Shown here one piece after another: positions 36,476-49,600 of a DNA stretch of 60,000 nucleotides; the stretch's first letter is position 1; each line of letters starts with the position of its first letter. This DNA is from Tubiluchus corallicola. Its lineage: Eukaryota > Priapulida > Priapulimorpha > Priapulimorphida > Tubiluchidae. The stretch is from contig JAQGDQ010000116.1 of NCBI GenBank assembly GCA_030141605.1, positions 250,001 through 310,000 on the forward strand. The letters are read 5' to 3'. The notes under the pieces are model-generated. The model was given only the letters and a program-made list of their open reading frames with translations. It ran no database searches and was not told the DNA's origin. Position numbers and translations under genes: made by a program.

Positions 36476-37410
36476 TAAAATAGCAGCAGATCATGAATTT
36501 TTTGTTCTCTCTCTTTGAAAATTCAAAATTAAGTATTGGTTAGTTTTTCATCATAAACATCATTTTAAATTTCGTCATGAATTTTACTTTTTTAGTACAT
36601 ACCATCTGCCTGGATCTAAAGTACATATACAGCTATAATATGTTAAAAATCTTTTAACCGTTTGATACTATAATAAATAAGAAGAATTTGTAATAGCCGA
36701 CAAATAACCAACCCATGATTTTCTAAGCTTCGACAGCGAATTAGAGTAGAGAATTGACCAATTTCCACAATAATATTTGAAGACATTAATGTATTTGAAG
36801 ATAAAATATTGCAGCACGTAAAGTTCTGCTAAACGTGACACCATGGCTACATTGTCATGAAGTTACATTGATTTACACTAAGACGCACTTACTCGCTTTA
36901 AAATAAGTATAAGATAGCCACATAACCCACAGTCAATTTCACGAGATAAACTTCCTTGTAACCAGACGCATGCAAACCACGTGTTATCAGTTGCTATGGT
37001 TACTAAAAACAATGTTACTTTCATCAGAGCTGAATTGTTGTTGTGGTTTCAACCAGAGAATGAAATATCCGTTCTCTTGTTTCAGTCAAGTGGTTTCTGA
37101 CTATTTAATTTTTTAGCACAAAATGACATCCTTTGTTTAGCTAGTTCACTTTTGTTATGTTACTGATGTATAAATTATAATAATAACGAATTTCATTTAC
37201 TATACTAATAGCATACGGATTAAACAGCGGCACTTCATTTAAAAAACAATTTTCTTTTGATCTTGTTCGGTTGTTCCCAAAATCTATGAAAACTGTTACG
37301 TAGCCTATGTGTAGATATCAAATTATCATAGTATTTATATTTGGACGGCAAGGAGTCATAATTATGACTCATGTTTTATTGTTTATATCCCCTCTTAATA
37401 CACTATTAGG
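36476..37410. other. KIF6-proximal part of the divergent intergenic region
   Basis: AT-rich sequence upstream of KIF6. No coding signal and no clear core promoter that I can defend. Confidence 0.6.
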
Positions 37411-37763
<353 letters not shown>

Positions 37764-39227
37764 GGGGAGAGTGCCCCATAGCGCACCCCTTAAGGTTTGA
37801 AGTGTTTTTAAAGCTAGTCTGTTGCATAAAAGTTTATTCGTAGTACATTATATCATTTGATGAAACAGACTTTAAAGTTTGTTTACTATCAATTTCAGGC
37901 TGTTTCAATCTTAAAATTTTAAATTATTTGACCAAAAGTAATTTTCGTCAAAAGTGGGCGCTTAGGGGAACATTGTTCCTATAACGCACACCCTGTGTTC
38001 CCAAAGCGCCCATAGCCGTTTGTCATATGGTTACGTAGTTCCCATAACGCCCACTGCAACAGGTAAAATGTTCCTATAACGCCCACTACTGTGAACGATA
38101 GATTTAATTTAGCAAATAACAGCAATGTCACTCAGTCTACATTTCTTGTCATTTGTAATTTAACAGTATAATATTGATTTTATTTTGCACATTAGCTCAT
38201 TTATCTGTTACCTGTAGGCACAGTTTTATGTTCAGAAGTCAGTTAACAAGGATTAAACAATGAATTAGAAATTTTAAATGCTACAAGTGTTTCTTAATTT
38301 TGCAATCCTGTGTTGTTAATTCTTCACAATAAAAATTTTATTATTCGAAAAATACAGAAAACTTTAAAAATTTTAATTTTTTGGAAAATGTAGATCGATC
38401 ATGTAACAAAAAACTACCTGTTAGCAGTTGGCATGTATTTAAAAACACGATACAGAATTATTTACTTAATTAATTCTAGCCGTATTTAAAGTTCGTACAG
38501 AAACAGAAAGCAAACTTTGAGTATAAATTGGACGTAAAATGCCAAATTTATAAACAAACAAGAATTATGTTATTTTGGAACAATTCACATTGTGTCAGAT
38601 TTATATAATCACACACGTCATAACCATTTACTTTGTAAAGCTATAAATTGAGAACCTTACAATCTCCTAACTTTCACTTCAATGAGACTGGGAGCAATGA
38701 TAATTCGACGATGATTTTTATTAACTTTCGGTAACATCAGTTGCTCTGTCCAAAACCTAATCAGTTCAAAAACCAATAAAGAGTTGCGTATAATTAGCGG
38801 TATTATTAACTGTGCATTAAGCGCCCCACCCAGGGTGCGTTTTGGGAACATCAAGGGTGGGCGCTTTGAGCACATAGCCATTTTCTTGTAAAAGATGATT
38901 TTAAAAAACATGTAACAACAATAACGAAGTTAATGAATCATGGGTAGTAAATTAATCACTCTTTGAAGCAATCTAAAAACCTGGCCACAGACGTTCATTT
39001 GTTATCACACTTTTTAGTACACCCAAAAATTAGATCAAACAGAGGCAAAATATGTGAGTCTGGTGCTCCTTCCTTTTTTAGCCCGCACACCTCGTTTGCA
39101 CTGGTCACAATCAGAAAATGCATGTCGAATAAAACAATGTTAATTTTGGTACGTGTCAATTTGTAATTTCCCTAAAATTGGCAGGTGGGCGCTTTAGGCA
39201 CAGTGGGCGTTATAGGGCACTCTACCC
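37764..39227. mobile_element. Non-autonomous DNA transposon-like element, unclassified
   Basis: 1464 bp. The 25-bp ends (37764-37788 and 39203-39227) are inverted repeats matching at 20 of 25 positions; the outer core is AGAGTGCCC. About 11 copies of a 17-bp motif, consensus GTGGGCGYTWTRGGRAC, cluster near the two ends. The left copies (37771, 37975, 37997, 38038, 38070) are mostly inverted; 37954 is direct. The right copies (38833, 38857, 39185, 39203) are mostly direct, with a partial inverted copy at 38816. No transposase reading frame is present. The flanks on both sides are CTTA repeat, which hides any target-site duplication. I cannot assign a superfamily. Confidence 0.7.
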
Positions 39228-39254
39228 AACTTACTTACTTACTTACTTACTTAC
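39228..39254. repeat. (CTTA)n tract, right block
   Basis: Short continuation of the tetranucleotide tract after the inserted element. Confidence 0.9.
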
Positions 39255-40800
39255 TATTATTGCAACATTATGGAACACAAAAAACTGAATTAAATCAATT
39301 TTGCGTTATTAGTCAATGCAATTATGTAGACATGGACTTGCTTGACCAATGTATACAATAAAATTCATGTATATAAACATACAGTACTTCCTAATTACCT
39401 ACGCAGCTCAGCTATAACAAATGTGCGCTGGATTGATGACAACCTTATTCATAAAACCCATTTTACATAGGTAAGCCTAAATTCGTCTTGCCTGGCACAA
39501 AGATCCACGTTGAGTTGGTCCTGTAGTCGAATACTCAGTGGAAGCTGGTAAGACAAGCTTGCAGTTTGTATAAACAAGACGGAATGAATTTAGATCCGAA
39601 TTTGCGAGCGTAACGCCGTGGCCACGGTTACAGTTAAGTATAGGCACGGAGTTAACTCTAATTAGTGTTTAACTCCGTGGCATAGATCTACCTGACTTAA
39701 AGGACAAAGCCGTTTTCTCTAATTTTCACATTTTGCTTCCTATCTCGGGCCTTAAGAATCTCAGCTTTTTTTAAATTCCAGGTGCACATCCACCTTAGAA
39801 TACCTAAATAGCCTACTTATAGGAAAAACTGAATTTAACTCAAAGCCCTGGGGGAGACGAATGGCAATCGAAAAAACTGACGGTTGCTCAGTTTCCTTTA
39901 TCCCTTTGACATAAATCACCGTCCACCAAGCCACTTTGAAGGCCCTACGGCCCCTATCCTACACGTATCTACCCTGTAAGTTTCGTAACTCTAGCCCTCT
40001 GCATTTGTAGTATGAGCGTATGAGCACAAATTAAATAGTGGAAAACTGGATGTCTAATATAATGAAATGAAAAAATTAACCATATGGGTTCTCCTAGATC
40101 CACGGTAGTGCTCGCTGATAAAAATGTCATACATGTACACACAACAATCACGCATTGCTGAGACAAACTTGAAACTAGGTATTGCTGACTCCAGATGCTG
40201 CGCATGTACAGTACTGTAGATGTTATTTAAGTCTACATTACGTATAAATTAACTAATGCTAAAATTAATGGGCGATTAGTTAGAGTCTTAGACTACAGTA
40301 CTAATAATGAATGGTCGTAGAAAACAAACGACTTTTTCAGTTTAGCAATTTTCTTGTCAGTCTTTAACTATGTTTTGCACACAAATGTTGATCGTAGGCT
40401 GGTAATTTTGGAAAATTACCAAAATTTTATCATAGATGCAGGGGCCAATAATTATTCATTGTAAATTATTTTCCGGTAAACCTAGCTAACCAAAAAGAAT
40501 TTACTGCTAGACCGCGAAACAATATGCAGAAATTTACAAAAGAAAACGCGAGTGTAACCTATTGTAAAAGCTATACCTCCATAAATTGTAATTAGACCGG
40601 TTGTGACCCCTCATGTTCTAAGTCAGATTGTCGTGAACGTTAGCGCTATAGGGGCCATGGACCTGGCTGCAAAATGAAAACATGGCATATTGCTTGAACT
40701 GAACCACGATACTACGTCGTTGACAAACTTTTAATCTAAAAACTGCTATTTTGATTTCGTATTGATTCAACAGCTTTGTATTGATCAAACAAAAAACATT
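39255..40800. other. Intergenic, nothing recognised
   Basis: No coding frame with splice support, no terminal repeats and no RNA gene that I can see. Confidence 0.6.
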
Positions 40801-40806
40801 TTAAAA

Positions 40807-40979
40807 ATGAACGTTTTGTTCCTGTTAACAATAGTAGCATGTGGATGTTCCGTGACTCTGATGATTATGTTATTGAACAGAATTATTAAAACACTTTATC
40901 TAGGCAACGTGTGTTCGGCAGTAATTGATTTCGTTTTTAAAAATGCTTTGTGCATTAGCATATTAGATGGTGATGAAGG
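40807..40979 (+). CDS. Candidate first coding exon, hydrophobic N-terminus
   Basis: ATG opening MNVLFLLTIVACGCSVTLMI, a signal-peptide or membrane-anchor-like stretch, then a second hydrophobic segment near SAVIDFVFKNALCISIL. It meets an excellent donor, GAAG|gtaagc, leaving one base over. That phase fits the acceptor at 46447 in front of DAAM, but a link is speculative. It may equally be part of an unrelated small gene or chance. Confidence 0.22.
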
Positions 40980-41588
40980 TAAGCATTTTGGCTATCAAAG
41001 GACATGCATAATTAATGGGACATTGTTTTATGCCAACTAGTAATTGGTAGATTATGACTTGTTGGTTATAATTAATTAATGCATAGTTGATTAGTGACTT
41101 GGCGCACTTGAATCGCTTGAACTGGAGAACAGAAGCAGCAAGGGTGCTTCTTCTGACTCAAGTTATTAAACTTTGGTGTCAGTTCTTTACTTCATTGTTT
41201 GCTTATAGTTCGGCAAAGATTGCAAGCGGCTCTTGACCTGTGCATGACTGCGTTATGAAATAAATAAACACGAGACTATAATATGGTTTTTATGTTGTGT
41301 AAAGTGTTATAAAAATGATAAGAAACATTGGACGTAACGTTATTGCGTATTTTTAGATTATCAGTCACATGTTCACGAGTTTCATAAAACAAGCAGAGTG
41401 AGCCTAATGTAAAGTAATTTTGTGAGCAATGTTACAACCTTAAACGACAGCTTGTGAAATCTTCTTTAGAAAACAAATTAGTAGGGTCAACTATTTTGGG
41501 AGCGAAATATAACGCGAAAGACCAGACAGTGCATCAGTAACAACTGCACAAAAGAAGATTACTAAAAAGTTGTAACGTGTTTGAAGAT

Positions 41589-41616
41589 ATTATTATTATT
41601 ATTATTATTATTATTA
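41589..41616. repeat. (ATT)n microsatellite
   Basis: Nine to ten ATT units immediately upstream of the candidate exon at 41616. Confidence 0.9.
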
Positions 41617-41718
41617 TGAATAGGAAAACGGTGTATTTTTCCGACTATCGTCGTCTCACTTCAACACCATTCGGTCGACTAAGGGAACGTTTCCGTAGGA
41701 AAAATACTGTCAGACATG
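41616..41718 (+). CDS. Candidate upstream coding or 5' UTR exon of DAAM
   Basis: ATG opens MNRKTVYFSDYRRLTSTPFG, then RLRERFRRKNTVRH, an Arg-rich stretch of 34 codons ending at donor gtacgt with one base over. The acceptor at 46446/46447 needs exactly that phase to read on in frame ([11 protein letters not shown]) through the conserved DAAM start. The ATG directly follows an ATT microsatellite, which weakens the case. If real, it gives DAAM an N-terminal extension. Confidence 0.3.
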
Positions 41719-42556
41719 GTACGTAATTAAATTTCAATATCATGTCTTGCTTAAAAGTTAAAGACACATTGCTTAGCAAGATTAAGCAGAACCTGATAAG
41801 TACATATGTGCTCCTTATACGCATAATTATGTGCAAATCAGTGCATATCTTCACGTTACAAGAGCAGTTTCAGCTTTCGTTCTCAATAACAAATTTTGTT
41901 ATACAGTTCCCGAGAGTGATTACACGAAGCTTACCAAATTATTTTTAATTTTAGGCCTCATTTTCTACTTTCTAATACATTTAAAAGTGTTTATTTAATA
42001 TTATACCAGAGGACATTGCAAGTTGTCCATTGCAAGAGACCTGTGGTGTATTCCCTTTTATTTACCTTTTCTATTAGTGGTTACACTCGGTCAGTGTTAT
42101 TTTGGCAATGAAAATCGGTAGTGGCTGCTAACAAGTTATTGCTTACACTGATGATTTTTCACCGCTTCACCTAATAATCTAATCTAATGTTAAAGTATTA
42201 CATTTTTCTACATTTTGGGCACACTGCACTGCTAGCCAGGATTCACCGCTTCGACGCCAAGGGGCTTGCTATTCACATTGATGGAAAATTACCAGGGTAG
42301 TCTTCTGACATGAGTGGCTGAAACATGAACAGATTAATGTGTTTTAATTGAAAACATTAGGTACGCACAGATTGTTCTTCGGTAACAGAAATAACAGGGA
42401 GACATTAAGACAAACGAAACTGCCCTAAGCAATTTCACTGGTGCTTATCTATCCATTTGCTAACCAAGACTGTTACTGCTTAACTTTGTAGTCTAGCTAT
42501 TATTCAGCCATTCCCTCGTTCCTGGTGATTTACATTGCTGGAAGATGTAATATACT

Positions 42557-42640
42557 CAGGGCCGGCCATGGCATTATTATGACATTTTTGGGCCCTATGC
42601 TAACGAAATTATGACTCCTCAGATGAAGCCATCCTCTAAT
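42557..42640 (+). mobile_element. Possible end of a hAT-type element
   Basis: cagggccggccatggcatta followed by gggccctatgctaacg resembles the terminal sequence of hAT-like DNA transposons. No matching inverted end was found nearby, so at most a truncated copy. Confidence 0.3.
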
Positions 42641-42929
42641 TTGCATGCGCCCATCTTGAATATTTTTACACATGATATATGTCTTACATTTTAACAACAT
42701 TTACATAGTTTGAGGTAAACTTATTACAAATTCTTTAATTAAACAAGAATAGCTATCATTTGTTTGTCAATAAAAATATTCTTTAAAAAATGCCATTACT
42801 ATTTATTGCAAATCAAATTACCAGTTATCCAACACAACCGTAGTAAAAAAACGGATTTTTGCCAAATGTTGCCAAGCTCTGAGAGCTCTAGGGAGCTTTA
42901 GGTTGCAGTCTATACTAGCCTATAGGATA

Positions 42930-42990
42930 ATCAGGCCCTAAATATAGTGTAATGCAATCTAATCTAATTTAATTTAATACAATCTAATTA
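42930..42990. repeat. Degenerate (TAATC/TAATT)n repeat
   Basis: Repeated aatctaatctaatttaattt-like pentanucleotides. Short related runs also occur near 19380 and 42175. Confidence 0.7.
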
Positions 42991-42999
42991 AAATCAACT

Positions 43000-45490
43000 T
43001 TCTAATAACCTTAACGTAGAAAGTTGGAAATTTTCAAGACAAGCTTGCTAAAATTCTGAAACTGCTCTTCTTCGTATCATTATTCTTAATGAACTGAAAA
43101 AGTGGGAAAGTAAAAACCGTTGTTATCCTCAGTTTGGCCGGTAACCCAACTTTTGACCTACAAACGCTCATGCGACCTATCGCAACATTTATTATTAGAA
43201 TACGAAAATCGTATCCCTTAAGTACTAAAATGAAACTTGTATTGTTACATTCAGTAGAAAATATTGCCCTAAAAGCAGCCATAAAAATATTCAGCCTAGT
43301 AAATTTGACCTAAGCCCATATATCAACCTCGCCCATGCAGAAGTTTGCTGTATCTTATTACGTTGCTTAGAACAAGCATCAGAATGAAATTTTGTTTTTT
43401 TACGTATATGTAATTAAATAGACATAAAGCTCACTATGTGTCACGTTAGTCAAATTTAATAGGAATCGGTAAAAGTTTTGACATTCTAGGTTATGTTGAC
43501 ACATTATATAGGGACGAACTAGTCAGTGTAGTGGAATCGAAACGAAAGTTTCGACGATACACAAATCGCCATTGAAACAGTTTGCCGGTGGTACAGTTAG
43601 ACATCGGTACAGTTCGCCAGTGGTATATTTTGACAGTATAACAGTTCATCAGTTAAGTTTCTTTGCTATGTCATTACCTTATTCCTTTACCAAAATTTTG
43701 AATTTTGATTGCAATAATGTGGCTGCGTTATTTTGGAAAAACACTATAGACGGTAGTTAGGTGGGAAGAGTTACACGATTCCTACCTTTCTTGTAGCGAT
43801 TGCGAAACATTAACACGAGGTGCCATTTGGAAACTAACCCGATCTTGACACATTTTGAAATTTAAATTTGTGTAGTATATTAAGCAATACCATAAATTAA
43901 CCTACTCTGACTCTTCCTAAATTTCAGAGAATGTAATAATGGCCTCTCTATTGCTTTTCTTTTTTCTATTTTTACATTTCAAGAAAAGGGTAAAAAATAA
44001 CTCAATACAGCTGAGCACGGTTTGCACTAAGACGATGCTTACCTGACTTTTGAGCGAATCTACAGATGCTGCTATGTCCATAGTTCTGAGTTGACCTATG
44101 AACAGCAGTTATTTTCATACAATGACACATTGCCCATTCAATTGAATTCAGTTCCATTCATACAATATATAAGTATATAAGCATTTAAGTTTGGAAAAAA
44201 TTCGCTAGTATATGTGTAATGCACAGTATATGCGTAATTCTTGTTCGGGCTTATACTGCCAATGATTAAATGGATTCGGTTAAATTTAACGTTTTTTATT
44301 TTGAGAAATTTTGATATATGAATTTTTTATTTCATTTTTATAATCTTCCGTCAAACACACAGGTTTGTGGCCGGTCTTATCAAAGAAACAAAATCGATAA
44401 ATTTGTATTTATATATTCGCAAACGAGGCAAATTTAAAGTACATTTAGGCTTACTACCACAAATTTGATCAAATTAACGGTACATAGTCACTGACGCCTG
44501 ATTTCATCAAGTAGAATAATTATTCACGATCTTCTACATTAAATTTTAAAGCGATATTATTAAAAGCAATTATCTCCAAGCAGCTGCATGTACGAATATA
44601 TGCTGTGATACTGCAATGATTGATTGATCATTATTAATTAATAAGGTATTTCTTTTATAGAGGTAATTATGGCAGATTTGGGTACACTGGCCAATTCATC
44701 ATCATGTATGGCGTAATGATTCGATTTTGTGGTTTACCTGGATTAGAAATTTAACATGTTCGGCAAGAAAGTGGTAATTAGATGATCTGATTTTGTTTGT
44801 GTGACAACAATGTGGCCATAGTTTTATATCTGTTTCCACAGCTGACGTAGTAAAGCATCTTATTATCTTATTATGGCAAGAATTGTATCCCATTCTGGAA
44901 GAATGTCATTGTGCTCGTTCATAAATATACATACGTTTCGAGTTTTGGAATTTGGCATAATGTCGAGTCGTACTCGAAGCGCAATTTACGTTGGGGGGTT
45001 TGCACTATGCAACAAAATGAAAAAGAAAGCACAATACACTAGCAGCAAGGTAACATATTAAAATATTAATAACTAATATAAGTTTACATGTAATGATAAT
45101 TTTCTTTCTGTACAAGTAAGTGCTTCCAGATAGCTCATTTCCTCTGCTCCAAGTCCAACTAAAGTGGTACTTTATAGTTATTATTTACTAGAATAATCTG
45201 ATTTCTTAAACGCTAAATTGAGATTCAGCTACAAAATTATATCAAACTATCATTTCGAGGTATTGACAAATCATCTAGCTAAATGGCTTACGAAAGTTGC
45301 AAAATGACAAGCAGACCAAAGGAGCCGCAAGATAAATAAAGCTATTGATTAGACGCCGGTTATTAAAATACTCTATTTTGTTCATTGACTATTACTCAGA
45401 ATCACAAAGTTAATTATGTAACAATCAACTCCGAAAAGTCTACCAACACTGGTATGTCATCAGATAATTGCATGAATATTTACGTTAATA
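43000..45490. other. Intergenic, nothing recognised
   Basis: AT-rich. Open frames are short and have no splice or family support. Confidence 0.6.
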
Positions 45491-45606
45491 AGTTTCTATA
45501 TAAGCGAAGTGGCGCTCCTTTAGGCTAAGTGGGCGCCAGCACAGGTCTCTCCAAATCCGTTTAAGAAGCCAGCATTATTCATAAATAGGCACTGGGCTTC
45601 CTGTGT

Positions 45607-45846
45607 ATGCGATTATTGCTGGTGATTAGCGCATATTGTACGCAAGTACTTATTTGTATGCTTAAGATATTAGATATCGCCGGCTTCTACTGGTATTTGT
45701 GTCGCCGGGACAGCCTCATTTTAATGTGCGAAAAGACCGAGCACATGCAGCCGCTATATGGTTTTCGTTATGCTACTAGCGAGTGTTTGCTGAGTTTTTT
45801 GCGTGAATCAAAACTTTACAATGATTTCGTTCGAGAAAATGTTTGA
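45607..45846 (+). CDS. Unrecognised small ORF, 79 codons
   Basis: ATG to TGA, GC-richer and less repetitive than its surroundings. The N-terminus MRLLLVISAYCTQVLICML is hydrophobic. TATATAAG at 45497-45504 lies 103 bp upstream and could serve as a TATA box. No family recognised; may be chance. Confidence 0.18.
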   Translation: MRLLLVISAYCTQVLICMLKILDIAGFYWYLCRRDSLILMCEKTEHMQPLYGFRYATSECLLSFLRESKLYNDFVRENV

Positions 45847-46446
45847 TATGAAGTGCACGCCAGCCCCGTTTGTTAAATGTGGGTATTAAATTTTAATAGT
45901 GTAAAATTAATTAATCATTCAGTTATTATGAAGATTATAGTAAAAGGCATAAAGCCTGAATTTTAAGAATGCGTAATAATAGTTGTTTGAATTTACCTGG
46001 GCTGTAATTTAAGTGTCAGCTTGACTGTCACTAACACTCGGCGTTTTAGTATTGCTGGTATGTAGACACTAAAATATGGTCGGGCATCAGAAATTGACCG
46101 AACAAATCACGCAGAATTTATGTTATACTAACGTAGTTTGGTAACAAGTTTATTATGTATTAATGCCCAGTATTTCACTACACTGCAGGCGTGGTCAAAG
46201 ATTTGGTTATACAGTAGTAAATGACTTCTTACAACTTCTTTGCGCTCACGGTTGGGACACTTTCTTGTTGCCTGAAAAGTGTTATGCTGTAACTTCAGTT
46301 TTCTGACGTATCTACACACGAAGTTCCGACGCTCATCTAATAAAGAATATATATTGCGAGGTTCAACTGTCGCATTAAGGTGTTGGCTTCTTAGTTTCTC
46401 TGTCTAAAAATTGCATATGCATTCAATGTGATTTTCATTTTCCCAG

Positions 46447-46631
46447 ATTCGTTGGAAGAGATGCCAAGAGGGGGATGGGCAGGGCAACTTTTATGTTGTG
46501 TACCTGGATACCAAACAACTAGCTTTCACAGCCCTGCTCCTAGTCGACGATCTATTGAGACGCAGTCTACAGATCTGACTCAACAACTCCCTGACGAGGA
46601 GGAACTCAATCAAAAATTTCTAGAAGTAATT
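46447..46631 (+). CDS. DAAM: DAAM exon with conserved start (ATG 46461)
   Basis: Acceptor attttcccag at 46446, donor gtaagt at 46632. Coding from 46461 (57 codons, phase 0): [20 protein letters not shown] to [11 protein letters not shown]. The 14 bases before the ATG are open in frame, so an upstream coding exon is possible, but homology supports this ATG. Confidence 0.88.
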
Positions 46632-49600
46632 GTAAGTACATGTGCAAGCGTACATATTGTAACCTACGTACTTTAAAGCGGTAAACACTTGTGTACAATC
46701 GTAAAAATCAAGTATGTTTGTAAGTTGTAAAAATGTAAACTTTGTAAAGGCAGTCAGTGTCACCTGGGCAATGGGCTAGTGGATACTCGAGCATTGGACA
46801 TTTTGGCAGTGCCGTAGTGCACTCTTGGACTTTGGACAGTTAAGATGTGAATCGGGCAGTAGGAAATTAGTGTAGTGGACATTTGGGTGATATAACCTTG
46901 GACAGTGGACAGTTGGGGCAATGGACGTTTGGGTAGTGGCACGTGGGCAGTAGACATTTGGGCAGGAGGATATTTGGGCAGAGAATAAGTTAAGCGGCGC
47001 AAGTGCAGAACATTTTTGCAGAGGAACATCATCAGTCTGCAGGTAACTGTTGAGCAACAAACGGCAGATGGCAGGATAAACTGGGGACTTGCTTAAAGGG
47101 ATTGTGTACATTTGCGTAGTATACATAACGATAAAAACCAAAGGCATTTTACAGTGGTATAAAACTAAAATGTAGACACAGCTTTGCTCAAAACGAGGTA
47201 ACTAAACTTCAAAATGGCCTTCTATAGAAGAGAATAAAACAGAATACGATAGAAGAGAAGAGAATAAATTGAAAAGAGCAAAAGAGGACAAGACGAAATG
47301 GGACAGGACAGAACAGAGCAAAACCGAGCAAAACAGAATAAAACAAAACGGAAGAGGTCAATGCTGCACAACAAAATAAAGCAGAATGGAACTGAATACG
47401 GCAGAAGAGTATTCAACCAGTCCCGCATAACAACAAACGTTCTAACAACACTTATTTAGTGTTCTAAATTATTGATATTTATCCGCGAGCAGCGCGGATC
47501 AAAGAGAACATATACGCTGAATTCGTATACTTTATTGTTGTCGTTGTTCTGTTGGCTTTGTTTTGTTTTGCATGCCCTTTTAGACCCACACATTAAATAA
47601 CTCGAAAACGAATAGTGCTTGGGTCCTGAAACTTACAGGGTTGTCACCTGGTTACAGAATTGTGGTCGAAGACTCCAGGAAACAGGACATTAGTCAAATC
47701 GAATTATAACATTGAATAACCTGGAGACTATAGTGTGTAGAGCTAGTAATAGGGAGTCAGACAATCGTGTTGTTAAAAAGCTGGTGGTATTATTTAAGGG
47801 CTGGAGATAGGGCTGCTCTGTTTACTTATGTAAATTAAATAATATTTTCGATTAAATACGTATAAATACAATTTCATTAAACGCGAATGGGATCCAGTTG
47901 AAGACTTAACAACCCGAACAGTTTCATTTGAATCCAAGTAAAGTTGAATTTATTTTACATACAGTTTATCTGCCTCCTAATGTTTTTCTCTTTTTGGTTT
48001 ACCCAAGACATCCAGTCAACTGTACGATCCTCAGTTAGAGCATAGCCACTGTACCAATGCAGATAAAACTTCGGGGTCGAATCGCGGGACTTTATGGGCC
48101 AGACAATAAGCAAAACTAGACGCGCTCACGGTTGTAGATCTGACGGGCGGGGGAGGAGGGGTTCTCTTGTCGTGTTTAGCGAAGAACGCGAAACTGAAGT
48201 AATACCTTACATGCAATAACAGTAAAAATGATAGTTATTGTATTTAAAATAAATTCACTAAACTATTTAAAGGTCATATTTTATTATTACAGGAAGAATT
48301 AGATCTAAGTCCTCTAAATCGAGAAGCAATGATCAATCTACCAGTGGAGAAGAAGTGGCAGATTTATTGCACACAACGCAATTTCCGGGTGAGTAGGCCA
48401 GATAAAGAAATTTTCATATAAACGTAAATTCCTCAGTAAAAAAGGGGAAAAATTGTGGGTGATAGCGTAGTCTATTCTATTAGAAACAAGCTAGAAGTGC
48501 TATTTAACGTTTAAGCGATAAGAAAGTCATTGCTAATAAACACAAATATTAGCTACAGCAAGACAATTAAACAATGTAAAAGGTGAAACTGCAAGGTGTA
48601 TGTATCGTACTTCGTTATGCCTACAAAAGCTGTTTTCCAAAATGTACAGCACATCAATGAGATGACTTCTGGTAGCGATATGCAGAATTTTAGCTGGCAT
48701 GTAAAAAGCTGGCAATGAAAAGCAACAATGACAGTGCAGTTAGATTCCAAAATTTCTCTTTGACGTGTGACTGTCCAGTAAACGAGATATTCAAATTCAA
48801 GTGAGTGTGAACTTTGTACGATTTTGCAGTATTCATTAGAATTCATTTGGTGATGTAAGCTGTTAACAAAAAATGAAAATTTCTATGAAATCCAAAATTT
48901 TTTTTGAAAATCTATGCACTTTTATGACACAAGATGCTGAAACATGTGTGGACGAACGCGCACGTTTGAGGTTTCTTGGTTCCCACGAACTTGGCGTCTG
49001 CAGTCTTGGTGTCTCGTCACAATTTTGAGGTCTACAGGCGCCGAGATCCACGCACTTCATTTGCAGGCACCTAAGCATCAATGATGCCAGTTCGTTTTTG
49101 AAAGTTTTCCCTCGAATGGGATACTATTATACGGAGTTTGAATGGGATACTATCGTACAGTGTTCAACCATGATGGCAGGACCTGATATTTAACCAAAGG
49201 TTGGTGGGATACCTTCAGGCATGGTTGACTCGATTATTGTATAGCAGCAGTACCAGTGCCGCCTGTTTCTATTAAGGGGTTGGTATCTATACATGTATCA
49301 CTTCCATTTTTCAGAGTTTTGTAATATGGCTTCTTGAAGAAGTTCGAGTTTAGAACTATGCATGTGACTTATCTTAGATGGCATTCGTGTTTTTAATTTT
49401 AGGAACAAGAAATCATGAATATAAAGAATGCACCAGACTACTATATTGAACGTGTACAAGCCCTGACACTGGTAACTTCTTTAGTGCATTAAACTTAATT
49501 AATATGCTATCTATGATTTTTGAGTCATCTGTGTATAGAACAACTATTTCATTAATTATTTTATAGACACGTATTTGATTACCTAATTGTTTTGTTAATA

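Noticed and set aside
44873-45061. + strand ORF ending near a gtaaca donor as a DAAM first exon
   Set aside because: Its splice phase (0) does not fit the acceptor at 46447, which needs one carried base.
46428-46460. Upstream ATG in frame with DAAM at 46428
   Set aside because: It lies before the acceptor at 46446, in the polypyrimidine tract of the intron; the conserved DAAM start is at 46461.
46760-47428. Three - strand ORFs of 68-123 codons
   Set aside because: They are readings of the 15-bp minisatellite and the purine-rich tract in DAAM intron 1.
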